Part shown: positions 53,831 through 63,187 of the stretch, one piece after another | Position numbering within the stretch: position 1 is the first letter of the stretch | Layout: every line of letters starts with the position of its first letter | Source of the DNA: Pelobium manganitolerans | GTDB lineage: Bacteria; Bacteroidota; Bacteroidia; Sphingobacteriales; Sphingobacteriaceae | Assembly: GCF_003609575.1 (NCBI RefSeq) | Contig: NZ_MBTA01000001.1 | Span: forward strand, 455,561 to 519,560 | Direction: 5' to 3' | DNA: 64,000 nucleotides | Notes under the pieces: model-generated | Database searches by the model: none | What the model was told of the DNA's origin: nothing | What the model saw: only the letters and a program-made list of their open reading frames with translations | Translations under genes and position numbers: made by a program

Positions 53831-55069
53831 TTACCCATTCGCTTCTTTTAAAAAAAAGTACATGTTTAAAAAACAAAAACCTCCACTGAGTAGCGAGGTA
53901 AAAAAACTGACATTTAACACGATAAAGCAGAACGGAACATACATAAGCCCAACAATGAGCTGATTTTTCATCGTAACTTGCGATCGCACAAATGCAAAAT
54001 ATAATCCCACAATTATGGATATAATGATGATGCCGACTGCTCCTAAACTTGCAATTCCATCCGTAGCTATAAAATTTGCATTTGCATTGTAATTTTCGTT
54101 TGTGCTATAATCGGCGCCTACCATATATCCTAAAGCGCGAGGATAGGGATAAGAATTTCCACTTAAAAAATTTATGATATTTATTTGTGTAAAAAATGTT
54201 TTTGCATTGGAACTGAAAAATTCGTTGTATTGATATGTTAATAAACCCGCGATGCCAAAAGTCCTCATCAATACAACCGATGCGATTGTACTGATGTAGT
54301 CAGAAAGCCAGAAAAGGCTGGTAATCAATATTGAAAACAGAAATGTGCAACTTGTTAAAATGTCTTTTCCCCACTTTTTTAAATAAAAAATCAAAATCAT
54401 AAACATAGGAATAAAAAGAGAAATTTTGTTGGCGTTAATACCGTAAATAAAAATGACCGAGAAAAAACCGAATAGGACCCAATACTTATTTTTTCTCACG
54501 AGCCCTTTTACTATGATAAATGGGCCAAGTAAATATGTCATCCACAAAATCAAGTATCCGTCTAATAATGAGTTGTTCTGTGTTGAAAACCGCTGTTCAT
54601 AAACCTGTTCGAAACTAACAATGCTATAAGTTTCTCTAAATTTAAAATATAGATATACTATAACCAGCGTAATAGACAACAGGTAATACTTAAAATCTAA
54701 CAGCCTAAATTTTAAAAGTACTGGTTTAAATAATCTAACTTTCGGCAATAAAAATATTATTAAAAAGCCAAGCAAAAGTAGAAGTTGATTTACAACTACA
54801 TCAAAACTTTTGTGATAGTGGTTTGCGAAGGTTATAATTACCGGAATATAAAATAGCAAATAAAATATTGTAAAGTTAATCTCCAGAAAAAATATTTTTT
54901 TTGGTTTAACCAGCATGGGAGCGACGAGTATAGAGACAGTAGAGATATAGGTAAATAAACTAATTGGATACGCATGATAACCCATATACCCAAAAGTCTT
55001 TACAAGGTATTCTACGTGGATAATCTGATACAGGAACGCGTACAGTAAAATGAAAATAAGATTTTTCAT
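53831..55069 (-). CDS. Wzy-like O-antigen/capsule polymerase
   Basis: A 412-residue protein with ten or more membrane helices and a larger polar loop (about 275-330, around FLSGNSYPYPRALGYMVGAD). This topology and its place between the flippase and glycosyltransferases indicate the Wzy polymerase, which joins repeat units in the periplasm. Sequence conservation in this family is too low to recognise by motif. It overlaps wzx by 4 bases (ATGA). The DNA is visibly more A/T-rich than the housekeeping genes, as usual for Wzy genes. Confidence 0.72.
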   Translation of the reverse strand: MKNLIFILLYAFLYQIIHVEYLVKTFGYMGYHAYPISLFTYISTVSILVAPMLVKPKKIFFLEINFTIFYLLFYIPVIITFANHYHKSFDVVVNQLLLLLGFLIIFLLPKVRLFKPVLLKFRLLDFKYYLLSITLVIVYLYFKFRETYSIVSFEQVYEQRFSTQNNSLLDGYLILWMTYLLGPFIIVKGLVRKNKYWVLFGFFSVIFIYGINANKISLFIPMFMILIFYLKKWGKDILTSCTFLFSILITSLFWLSDYISTIASVVLMRTFGIAGLLTYQYNEFFSSNAKTFFTQINIINFLSGNSYPYPRALGYMVGADYSTNENYNANANFIATDGIASLGAVGIIIISIIVGLYFAFVRSQVTMKNQLIVGLMYVPFCFIVLNVSFFTSLLSGGFCFLNMYFFLKEANG

Positions 55070-56304
55070 TTGCCAACTTGTAAAGTGATTAAATAAAATT
55101 TTCTACATGCAAATATGGTAAATAACGCGAAAGAACCTGATAACATCCCTAAAAATATCTTAAAGGAAAAATCAAAATAGTGGGCAATCCAATACATAAA
55201 AAGAGTCAGACAAAGTTGAATCAGGCTGAGGAATAGCAGAATTTTTTTCTTATCTAATACTAAGGCTACATTACTTAAGGGAAGATAAAACAGCTGACTT
55301 ACTGCATACGGTGTTAAACAAATTGCGACACTTTCAACGCCGTTCCATTTCTGGAAACTTGTAAAATACTTTAGATTGAAGATACCAAAAACAATACACG
55401 GGAACAAGATAATGGTCGATAAACCCAAAATTTTAATAGTAGATAATGTTTTATGACGAATCGCAACCATGTCCGTCTGATAAAAGGATTTTGCCATTTC
55501 CGCGCGAAGTAAACCCGAGATAACGGAACCAATTATTATTGATGGTATCATTAATATACGAAGAGAAAATGAGAACAAGCCCACCTGATGCTCGCCATAT
55601 AGGTAAGTCAAAAGAATTGGATGGCAATATGTCAATATTATGCTGGCCAAAGAACTTGGCAAAATGTATAACGGATAAGATATGTTATCATAGAAAACAT
55701 TCTTGAAACTTCTGAATATATTGCGATCTCTAATTCTCGATTTAAAAATTACTATTAAGAGAAAAAGTAAACCTGTTAAGGTAAGCGAAGTCGTGTAGGC
55801 TACGATAAGTATGTTCGGTGTATTCAAAAAAGTCATTATTATCGCTAAATTGACAAGAGCACCAACGAATGGAAAAGCTCCCGAGAAAGTGTGATAACTT
55901 TTATACAAAAAGATTTGTTGTAAGCACGCATTAACTGATACAGTGACTGCTAATGAATAAACGAACAAAAGCAATCTCGAGTCTAAATTTGCAAAGAGAT
56001 AGATTGGAATTAACGCCAATGAATTAAGGAAAATACTTAAAAAAATCGTGAAAAAGGCTTTTTGGTACATCTCAGATTTGGTTTCTGATACAGTGATGGA
56101 AAGCTCATATTTTAAGGTCGTGAACGACCCAACAAAAGACCCTATGGAGATAAAAAAATTGAAAGTTCCAAAGTCAGATGGAGAGAATAATTTTAGAATG
56201 TAGAAGCTCGTAAATATTGTTAGAGTCTGCGCAAGTGTAGTCCCAACGTAAAACCACGTCTTACTTTGATAACTAAAATCTAGCTCGCGTGAAAAAAATC
56301 TCAT
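55066..56304 (-). CDS. Wzx-like polysaccharide flippase
   Basis: A 412-residue protein with about 12 helices that resembles the polysaccharide-synthesis (MOP) exporters: [20 protein letters not shown] and [21 protein letters not shown] near the N terminus are typical. It would flip undecaprenyl-linked repeat units across the inner membrane. Its start overlaps the acetyltransferase end by 32 bases; no later Met gives a complete first helix. The sequence is A/T-rich like wzy. Confidence 0.83.
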   Translation of the reverse strand: MRFFSRELDFSYQSKTWFYVGTTLAQTLTIFTSFYILKLFSPSDFGTFNFFISIGSFVGSFTTLKYELSITVSETKSEMYQKAFFTIFLSIFLNSLALIPIYLFANLDSRLLLFVYSLAVTVSVNACLQQIFLYKSYHTFSGAFPFVGALVNLAIIMTFLNTPNILIVAYTTSLTLTGLLFLLIVIFKSRIRDRNIFRSFKNVFYDNISYPLYILPSSLASIILTYCHPILLTYLYGEHQVGLFSFSLRILMIPSIIIGSVISGLLRAEMAKSFYQTDMVAIRHKTLSTIKILGLSTIILFPCIVFGIFNLKYFTSFQKWNGVESVAICLTPYAVSQLFYLPLSNVALVLDKKKILLFLSLIQLCLTLFMYWIAHYFDFSFKIFLGMLSGSFALFTIFACRKFYLITLQVGK

Positions 56305-56974
56305 TTTGAATTATCTTTTCTGCGCTCCAAGTCCACCATTTAGACTCTTCTAGTTCCATAACAGTATTGCCTGAAAACCTAATCTTTACCTCCTTTGCTG
56401 GATTGCCCGCCACGATGGTATACTTTTTAACATCTTTGGTTACGATAGACCCCGCTCCAATTATCGCCCCTCGACCTATCGTCACACCGGAGAGAATGAC
56501 CGCATTAGAGCCAATCCAAACATCATCCTCAATGAGGACTGAGCCTTTTGAAATCTTATCTGAATTTTTAGAGGTAGAATTTTTAAAAAATTTAGACAAT
56601 ATACTATAGCTTGTCGTTCTTTGGTAGGAATGATAAAACTCTTGAATAATTACGCCTGAAGCAATAGAACAGAAAGATCCTATTCTGACTTCGTTAATTT
56701 CAGCACAAATTCTTGTTGATGGGCCACTGATACTTGTATAGCGACCAATTCTAACATTCCCAAAAACTTCAGGCTTATTAAAAAAAGAACACCCTGAGTC
56801 GAGCTGTACACCGCTCCCTATTATGGCGTCACGCAGAAAGACATCTTTTTTCTTGGAAAACAATAGATAAAGAAATGTCTTCGGGTTCAATCTGACGCTG
56901 TAAAAACAACTTATTCTAGTGAAAAAGTTAAGAATTGCTGAAAAGACAATATTGGCTAATACCTTTTTTAACAT
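56273..56974 (-). CDS. Hexapeptide-repeat (CatB-related) O-acetyltransferase
   Basis: A 233-residue left-handed beta-helix acyltransferase. Hexapeptide repeats run from about 55 ([15 protein letters not shown]) through [33 protein letters not shown] to [11 protein letters not shown], a C-terminal signature of the xenobiotic/CatB group. It probably O- or N-acetylates a sugar residue. Its stop lies within the wzx start region. The first 40 residues are unusual for the group and somewhat hydrophobic, perhaps membrane-associated. Confidence 0.85.
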   Translation of the reverse strand: MLKKVLANIVFSAILNFFTRISCFYSVRLNPKTFLYLLFSKKKDVFLRDAIIGSGVQLDSGCSFFNKPEVFGNVRIGRYTSISGPSTRICAEINEVRIGSFCSIASGVIIQEFYHSYQRTTSYSILSKFFKNSTSKNSDKISKGSVLIEDDVWIGSNAVILSGVTIGRGAIIGAGSIVTKDVKKYTIVAGNPAKEVKIRFSGNTVMELEESKWWTWSAEKIIQNEIFFTRARF

Positions 56975-56977
56975 CGT

Positions 56978-58252
56978 TTATAATCTGCCGTCAATAAAAT
57001 CTCTTTTCAAAACGGCTTTAGTATCAAAAATAACCGTATTTTTCCCCCTCATCATTTTCTTGAGTTCTAAATCTAAAAATTCACTGTGCGAAACGGCAAG
57101 TATAATTGCATCATAACATTTATTATTACATTCCGTTAATGAAATACCATAGTCCTTTTTTACTTGCTCTGCATCTGCATGTGGATCACAAACGTCGACG
57201 CTTAATCCAAATTGTATCAATTCTTGGTATATATCGACAACGCGAGAGTTACGGATGTCAGGGCAATTTTCTTTAAAGGTTACACCCAAAATCAACGCTT
57301 TCGAACCCTGTATTTTATGGCCCTTATTAATCATCAATTTGATTACTTTGTTTGCCACAAACATGCCCATATTATCATTTACCCGTCTTCCCGAGAGGAT
57401 AACTTGGGGATGGTAACCGAGCGATTGCGCTTTGTGCGCTAAATAATAGGGATCTACCCCGATGCAATGTCCACCAACAAGCCCGGGCTGATATTTCAAA
57501 AAATTCCATTTGGTAGCTGCCGCCTCTATTACATCGGTAGTGTCGATGCCTATTCGGTCAAAAATTAACGCAAGTTCGTTTACGAATGAAATATTTACGT
57601 CGCGCTGGGCATTCTCTATAGCTTTGCTTGCTTCGGCCACCTTCATGTTCGGAGCCTTATGTGTTCCCGCAGTAATAATACTTTTGTATAATTGATCGAC
57701 GAGTTCTGCGACTTCCTTATTTGAACCCGATGTGACTTTTTTTATTTTAGTTAATGTATTGACCTTGTCCCCCGGATTAATCCGCTCTGGTGAATAACCG
57801 CAATAGAAATCAACATTGAATTTAAGCCCGGAGTAGCGCTCTAAAACAGGGACGCATTCCTCCTCGGTGCATCCCGGGTATACGGTCGATTCATAAACTA
57901 CGATATCTCCTTTTTTGAGAATTTTACCGATCATTTGCGATGCGTTGACTAAAGGAGTCAGATCTGGAGCTTTGAACTGGTTGATGGGCGTAGGTACGGT
58001 TACGATAAATACATTGGCATGAACTAATTCCTCGGGTTTAGATGAAAACGTAAGACCATTTTCCTCTCCGCTAGCTAATACCTTTCTCAGCATTTCCGAG
58101 TCAGCCTCTTTTGTCCGATCTATTCCAGAACGGAGTTCTTCAACTCGTGTATCATCTATATCAAACCCGATTACGGAATATTTTTTAGCAAATTCTACTG
58201 CCAAGGGCAAGCCAACGTACCCAAGTCCGATTACAGCAATTTTATGTTTCAC
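56978..58252 (-). CDS. Nucleotide-sugar 6-dehydrogenase (UDP-GlcNAc/GalNAc dehydrogenase, WbpO/TviB group)
   Basis: A 424-residue NAD-dependent dehydrogenase that oxidises C6 of a UDP-HexNAc to the uronic acid. IAVIGLGYVGLPLAVEFA binds NAD; the catalytic Cys lies in GLVGGHCIGVDPYYLAHK; YESTVYPGCTEEECVPVLE and GVTFKENCPDIRNSRV are also conserved. The group (TviB/WbpO/VipA) acts on UDP-GlcNAc or UDP-GalNAc more than on UDP-glucose, so a HexNAcA is expected in the polymer. Its start overlaps the wzz-like stop by 11 bases. Confidence 0.9.
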   Translation of the reverse strand: MKHKIAVIGLGYVGLPLAVEFAKKYSVIGFDIDDTRVEELRSGIDRTKEADSEMLRKVLASGEENGLTFSSKPEELVHANVFIVTVPTPINQFKAPDLTPLVNASQMIGKILKKGDIVVYESTVYPGCTEEECVPVLERYSGLKFNVDFYCGYSPERINPGDKVNTLTKIKKVTSGSNKEVAELVDQLYKSIITAGTHKAPNMKVAEASKAIENAQRDVNISFVNELALIFDRIGIDTTDVIEAAATKWNFLKYQPGLVGGHCIGVDPYYLAHKAQSLGYHPQVILSGRRVNDNMGMFVANKVIKLMINKGHKIQGSKALILGVTFKENCPDIRNSRVVDIYQELIQFGLSVDVCDPHADAEQVKKDYGISLTECNNKCYDAIILAVSHSEFLDLELKKMMRGKNTVIFDTKAVLKRDFIDGRL

Positions 58253-59357
58253 TCAATATTTGATTATAAGTTTTTTTGAGACTCAGAAAAGCAATCATCA
58301 GAAACCCCAATATCACCCCTCCCAAAACAATCCCTTTCGCCTTTCCTAAAGGTTCCTTCTTTAATGGCAGTCTAGGCTCATCGATCACTTGTATGAGCGG
58401 TTTATCATTCCTGAAATTGATCTTCGCCAATTCCAGATTTTTAATGATTTCTTGGTAAACCGCAGCGCTCGCCTGCACATCCACCTGCTTACGTTGCGAA
58501 CCTACCCTCAACCTTTGAAACGCTGGGTTTAAATTGGGGTTGGCATCCACTGCCGCTGCCACGCCACCGATACTTGCATTCAATACCGCTTTTACGCTAT
58601 CCGCTTGGTTTTGTAATACCGTTAGATTTTCTAGCGATTTCTTTGTTTTCGTAGATACGTAGAAAGCATTTACTTTGGCAACGATATTGTCTGCAAAAGA
58701 CTTAGAGAACAACTCGTCTTTCGATTTCACTTTAACAGAAATAATCGAAAGCTTTTTATCAGGCTTTGTGACTTCTAAAATATTGTCGTTAATATCTTTT
58801 GTAAACTTATTGATGAGCGAATCCTGGATACGACTGAAGTTCTTAGGATTATCTGTAAAATGTATATTAACTAGTTCTGGTTTATCTTCCCAGCTCTCGC
58901 GCATTTTATTGAAGTCGATATAGCGTTCAATCAATTGCTGCTGTTTACCGTTAAAAGTATCTTTGGCTAACAAGGTCTTTTGGATCATCCGGCGCGATTT
59001 ATAAAGCTCCAAAATATTATCTCCTTTGAAGATGCCTCCGCCGCCACCGCCTAAGTCTATACCGACCATAGAAGCTAAACCCGCATATTGGCCTAAGCCA
59101 CCTCCGCTTTCGCCCTCTTCTAATACAAAAGTGGTTTCGGCGGTGTAGATGGGCTTTTTAATTAAAGAATAGCCTAAACCGAGCAAGCCCCCGATGATGC
59201 CGGCCAGTAGAATGACTTTCCATTTGCCCATCAGATAGCGCCACCACTCCTGTAGCTTTAGAATCAACTCTTTTAAAGAGATTTCATCATCTACATCCTC
59301 TCTGCGGTAGCTGTTGCCGATGTGGGCGTTTTCTGGGTTGTTATCTGTAGTGTTCAA
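58242..59357 (-). CDS. Wzz-like chain-length determinant protein
   Basis: A 371-residue inner-membrane protein with two helices, one near 45-65 (KVILLAGIIGGLLGLGYSLI) and one near 340-360 (GIVLGGVILGFLMIAFLSL), and a periplasmic coiled domain between. KPIYTAETTFVLEEG and the proline-rich IDEPRLPLKKEPLGKAKG before helix 2 are hallmarks of Wzz. A glycine-rich insert (DLGGGGGGIFKG near 101-112) follows the first strand. No tyrosine-kinase domain is fused. It is the first of the long overlapping gene series. Confidence 0.9.
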   Translation of the reverse strand: MNTTDNNPENAHIGNSYRREDVDDEISLKELILKLQEWWRYLMGKWKVILLAGIIGGLLGLGYSLIKKPIYTAETTFVLEEGESGGGLGQYAGLASMVGIDLGGGGGGIFKGDNILELYKSRRMIQKTLLAKDTFNGKQQQLIERYIDFNKMRESWEDKPELVNIHFTDNPKNFSRIQDSLINKFTKDINDNILEVTKPDKKLSIISVKVKSKDELFSKSFADNIVAKVNAFYVSTKTKKSLENLTVLQNQADSVKAVLNASIGGVAAAVDANPNLNPAFQRLRVGSQRKQVDVQASAAVYQEIIKNLELAKINFRNDKPLIQVIDEPRLPLKKEPLGKAKGIVLGGVILGFLMIAFLSLKKTYNQILSET

Positions 59358-59961
59358 ATTAAAGGCAAAGGTAAATAATCAAAATTCAAAACTTTCAAAT
59401 TCAAAAGGAAAAAGTTAAAAAGCTTTCGAATTCAAAAATCAAAACTCTACGCTCATCATTCCATTTCTTTATTCCGGAATTATTCTGTAGCATTAAGCCA
59501 CCGCCTAAAACCCCAGCTCGTGTGACGTGACAAGTTAGAAATACTTGCGCTAATAATATTCCTTCATTCCGTTATTCCCTCCCTAATCCTGTCGCCTTAT
59601 ACCATAAGCCTTAAACCATCTACTCTAAACCGAGCGTGTGCGATGTCTCTCTGCAATCGACATGACGTGAGGGCTTAGTTTAAAGGGGACAAGTAAAAAC
59701 TTAAACCGTTCTAATACCTCACTGTCTTCGAACCACCCCCTGCCCCAGCCACTGGGATAATCGCGATGGAAATTCAAAAGGGCAAAGTCAACGGTCAAAA
59801 ATCCTAGTCCGCTATTCAAGAGTCACTACTCACTACTCTATACCCACTACTCTATACCACCTTTCAAAACCAAATTCAAACCCTCTTGATACTTGCTACT
59901 CAAGATTTACTCCTCTCTATTCACCACTCACTACCCAATACTCACTACTCTATACTCCCTA
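59358..59961. repeat. Gene-free spacer of low-complexity and dispersed repeats between wza-like and wzz-like genes
   Basis: A 604-base gap. It holds GATGTCTCTCTGCAATCGAC at 59641-59660, the inverse match of the element in the nuoF-nuoG gap. At 59820-59965 there is a long series of CACTACTCACTACTCTATAC-like pieces, related to ACTACTCACTATTGACCACT at 3.7 and 4.0 kb. The 59370-59460 part is AATTCAAAA-rich. No promoter matching TAnnTTTG stands out, and I see no gene. Confidence 0.6.
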
Positions 59962-62463
59962 CTACTTCAACAAATTCATTACTCCTAAAACAATTGCGCC
60001 GAAAGAGGCTAGGCCTGATATAATTCCCACAGTTTCGGTAGGCGTTAACCTTCGTCTTTCCTCCTGCTTAGGCACAAATATTTCTGCTCCGGACCTTACG
60101 ATAGGGTAATTATTGAAAAATAGAAATTTCTTGGTGCTACGGACTGATCCATTGGCATAAATGATGTAAGATCGACGTTTTAAAGCGTTCTGCGAAAACC
60201 CTCCGGCATTTGCGATGTAAGATTTGAAACCTTTATTTTTATCAAATATAACGGTATTCGGCGACAGCACTTCCCCGCTTACTTTCACTGTTTGCAATTG
60301 GCGCGGTACGTTGATGATATCCCCGTTTTCTAAGAATAAATCTTTTTTAGTACCAGGTTTTTCTAGGATGCGCGTTAAATCAATCCCGACAAAGTTATTT
60401 CTAACCGCCAAATTTTCTACATCCAAAGCAGTACTGTCTTTCGCATTTTTTTGGATCCTGCGGAACTGCTGTACTTTTTGGTTTTCTTTTTCTTGCTCCA
60501 GCTGGCTGTCGAAATTACCTGCACGTTTTAGCGAGGCGCCATCTGTAAAAGACAAAGCGGTTAAGCCTCCGGCGCGTTTAATTAAATCCGAAATGCGTTC
60601 GTCCTTTTTGGTAATGGTGTAATAGCCAGGATACAGTACTTCGCCTTCTATTTTTACCTGCTTTTGGGTTTCGTAACCCGGCGAGCTGCGCACGGTAACA
60701 ATATCAAAAGGCTCTAAAATAAACTTAGAGGCTTCTAAACTCAAATTACGGTCGGCATCTACTTGGAAAACTTCTGCAGTACGTGCAGAGGCCGAGGTGG
60801 CATCAGAATTTTTTACCCTGCGCGAAATTTCGATACGTTGTGGCGTAGCCGACTCGCTGAAACCTCCGGCCTTCAAAATCAGTTCGCCTAAGCTCATATT
60901 TTCCGAAAAGCCGAATTCGCCAGGTCTGCGTACTTCGCCGTTGATGGTCACTTTATATTCTTCGCGTAAGTCAAAAATGGAAGAAATAGAGATAACATCC
61001 TCGCGTTTTAGCGGAATATCCGCTACCGTGCCGTTCATGATTTTACGGGCGTCAAATGGAATTAGCTCGGTATTTAAATCATCCGTTAAACGGGTAATGT
61101 AAGCGCGGTTGGTAAAAGCATCCTCTTTTAAACCCTCGGCTTTCTGAATTAAGGTTTTTAGGCTCATGCCCGGCTCCAACTCGTACTGGCCTGGGCGGAA
61201 TACCGCGCCCTCAATGGTCACACGGTTTTCAAAACGGTCTAAAATCTCGTTCACAAAATATTTATCGCCACTTTGAGGAACATAGCTGTCAAAGTCTTTA
61301 GCTAAGATGTCAGAGATTTTACGCTCGGTATCTGTATTGCCCAAAACTTTTACGCGTGCTTTGTAGGCGCGTTCGGTAAATCCTCCGGCGAAAGCCAATA
61401 AATCTTTAAAAGTTTCATTGCTCTTCATCTCAAAAATAGCCGGGCGTTTCACCTCGCCCACAATTTCTACGCGCTTTTGGTAAACCGGCACGCGTATTAA
61501 ATCTTGGTCCTGCAGGCGGATGTTGTTTTTTAAATCGCCGCGTAACAGAAAATCGTACACGTCCAAAGTGCCCACCTTTTTACCATTTCGGATCACCTCG
61601 ATGTTACGGAAAGAACCATTGTCGGTAGGACCCCCAGATGAATAGAGCGCATTAAAAAGTGTGGCTAAAGAGGGCAGGGTATAAGTGCCGGGCTTCATTA
61701 CCTCACCCGTAAGGATCACTTTAATGCTGCGGATATTGCCGATGGTAACACTGAGTTTGGTGTTGCCAGAATTTAAGCCACTATAAATAGGGCTTAGCTT
61801 ACTTCTGATGCGCGCGGTAGCGGCCTCAACCGTTAAGCCTCCAACGGTGATGATGCCGGCATAAGGGATGTTGATGGTTCCTTCGGGACTAACCGTAAGT
61901 TTGTAATTAGCTTCCGAATAGCCATAAATATCTATCAAAAGCTGGTCTGTGGTACCAATTACGTAATTTAAAGGTGTTGCTAAGCGCAGGTTAGGCTCAA
62001 AAGTGGTAGAGGCGTTGGCGAAAAGCTCTTTCCCGAATATTTTTGATTTTAAAGCCTGCAGCGCCGCATCTGCTTCGTTTTCTGTTTTCTTATCGTCAGA
62101 ATTGGCAATTTCTTCCACTTCGCCTTCGAAGCTTCTGCTCCGGCTGCCGTCTTTTCCTTTCACCGTGGCATCTGTATCGCCGCTGGCGGAGTTTTTAGCT
62201 TTCACCGCCTCCACACGTGCGCGTAGCTTGGCAATTTCGGAAGGTTGCATCCCGCGTGCTGCCGCCATTTGCTCCAGTTGCGACTCGGGCAAACCCGAAG
62301 ACTCTACCTGCTTGATGATCTGGCGAATCTGGTCGTCGGTAAGCTCGTCGACTCTTACATTGGAAAAATTTTGCTGGGTAATGCTTTGCGCTTTCGCAGA
62401 TGGAAGATTTACGGCTAAACCGATGGCAAAAATTAGGAGATAGAATAATTTTTTATAGTTCAT
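59962..62463 (-). CDS. Wza-type polysaccharide export protein with multiple SLBB domains
   Basis: An 833-residue protein with a signal peptide (about 1-25, ending SAKAQ), a helical low-complexity region with an EVEEIANSDDKK stretch, then the Poly_export domain (about 145-240: YVIGTTDQLLIDIYGYSEAN, LTVSPEGTINIPYAG) and around five SLBB repeats (for example VILTGEVMKPGTYTLPS, VEIVGEVKRPAIFEM, VTINGEVRRPGEFGF, VKIEGEVLYPGYYTI, VKVSGEVLSPNTVIF). One hydrophobic helix sits near the C terminus (TVGIISGLASFGAIVLGVM). It should form the outer-membrane channel for the polymer. It is much longer than E. coli Wza, as in many Bacteroidota. Confidence 0.92.
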   Translation of the reverse strand: MNYKKLFYLLIFAIGLAVNLPSAKAQSITQQNFSNVRVDELTDDQIRQIIKQVESSGLPESQLEQMAAARGMQPSEIAKLRARVEAVKAKNSASGDTDATVKGKDGSRSRSFEGEVEEIANSDDKKTENEADAALQALKSKIFGKELFANASTTFEPNLRLATPLNYVIGTTDQLLIDIYGYSEANYKLTVSPEGTINIPYAGIITVGGLTVEAATARIRSKLSPIYSGLNSGNTKLSVTIGNIRSIKVILTGEVMKPGTYTLPSLATLFNALYSSGGPTDNGSFRNIEVIRNGKKVGTLDVYDFLLRGDLKNNIRLQDQDLIRVPVYQKRVEIVGEVKRPAIFEMKSNETFKDLLAFAGGFTERAYKARVKVLGNTDTERKISDILAKDFDSYVPQSGDKYFVNEILDRFENRVTIEGAVFRPGQYELEPGMSLKTLIQKAEGLKEDAFTNRAYITRLTDDLNTELIPFDARKIMNGTVADIPLKREDVISISSIFDLREEYKVTINGEVRRPGEFGFSENMSLGELILKAGGFSESATPQRIEISRRVKNSDATSASARTAEVFQVDADRNLSLEASKFILEPFDIVTVRSSPGYETQKQVKIEGEVLYPGYYTITKKDERISDLIKRAGGLTALSFTDGASLKRAGNFDSQLEQEKENQKVQQFRRIQKNAKDSTALDVENLAVRNNFVGIDLTRILEKPGTKKDLFLENGDIINVPRQLQTVKVSGEVLSPNTVIFDKNKGFKSYIANAGGFSQNALKRRSYIIYANGSVRSTKKFLFFNNYPIVRSGAEIFVPKQEERRRLTPTETVGIISGLASFGAIVLGVMNLLK

Positions 62464-62492
62464 GTAAGATGCGGATCTTATATTTTAAATTT

Positions 62493-62909
62493 TTATGGCC
62501 GGTTGAATACGTTCACTAAATTTTGCAGGGCGGTAAGATGTGTTTTTAGGTTTTTATAAACGTCATCATACATTTCCTCTTTATAAATATGGCTCAATTT
62601 ATTTCGATCTTCAACAGTGGCAAAAAGCAATTTATAATGGCCTTCATCAATTAAACCGTTTAAAAATAAACTTTTATAAACCGCTTTGGGCGACATGGCC
62701 ATATTACCTGTTTTTATTTCGAGATAGATTTTTGCCGTTTTCCAAGCTAATTCCGCACAGTATTCAAACTTTTGGATTTTCCCGTTTTTAATGGCGTCCA
62801 ACTCAACAGCCGAATAATTATGATCATGTAGCGCTAAGACCTTTTCAAACGTATTTAAAGCTTTGGTGAGGCTTCGCTGTTCAACTTCGAATCTTTGCTC
62901 AAACTCCAT
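62493..62909 (-). CDS. HEPN/HI0074-family nucleotidyltransferase-substrate-binding protein
   Basis: A 138-residue all-helical protein: FEQRFEVEQRSLTKALNTFE, KFEYCAELAWKTAKIYLEIK, and the HEPN catalytic motif EDRNKLSHIYKEE (R-x4-H). In HEPN/MNT modules this is the potential RNase toxin. It overlaps its MNT partner by 55 bases and is intact, unlike the copy at 40.0-40.5 kb. It lies 30 bases upstream of the wza-like gene and may be cotranscribed with the polysaccharide locus. Confidence 0.84.
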   Translation of the reverse strand: MEFEQRFEVEQRSLTKALNTFEKVLALHDHNYSAVELDAIKNGKIQKFEYCAELAWKTAKIYLEIKTGNMAMSPKAVYKSLFLNGLIDEGHYKLLFATVEDRNKLSHIYKEEMYDDVYKNLKTHLTALQNLVNVFNRP

Positions 62910-63187
62910 ATCTCAATTTTTTGTAAAGCCTGCGCTTTAAATTCGTCGCTAGCTTTGTAAAAATCTATTACGTCAATCTTATACGGAACGATACTTTCGT
63001 CGAGTTCGTCTTGCAGGTCGGACTTTAAAAATTTGGATAAAGGTGCGTTTCCCCATACCCCAACATCAATATCCGACTTGTCATGATTTGTCGCCCTCGC
63101 CCTGCTCCCGAACAAGAAAACGGAATAATCCCGCAAAGGTACTCTTTTCAGTATTATTTCTTTTACAATTTTTAGATAGTCGGTCAT
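62855..63187 (-). CDS. MNT-type nucleotidyltransferase-domain protein
   Basis: A 110-residue minimal nucleotidyltransferase with FLFGSRARATNHDKSDIDVG, giving GS-x10-D-x-D. As the first gene of an MNT-HEPN pair it is the likely antitoxin that AMPylates the HEPN protein. The 55-base overlap with the HEPN gene means the last 18 residues and the HEPN N terminus share DNA. Gene order (MNT first) is opposite to the pair at 39.7-40.5 kb. It opens the minus-strand locus. Confidence 0.84.
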   Translation of the reverse strand: MTDYLKIVKEIILKRVPLRDYSVFLFGSRARATNHDKSDIDVGVWGNAPLSKFLKSDLQDELDESIVPYKIDVIDFYKASDEFKAQALQKIEIWSLSKDSKLNSEASPKL

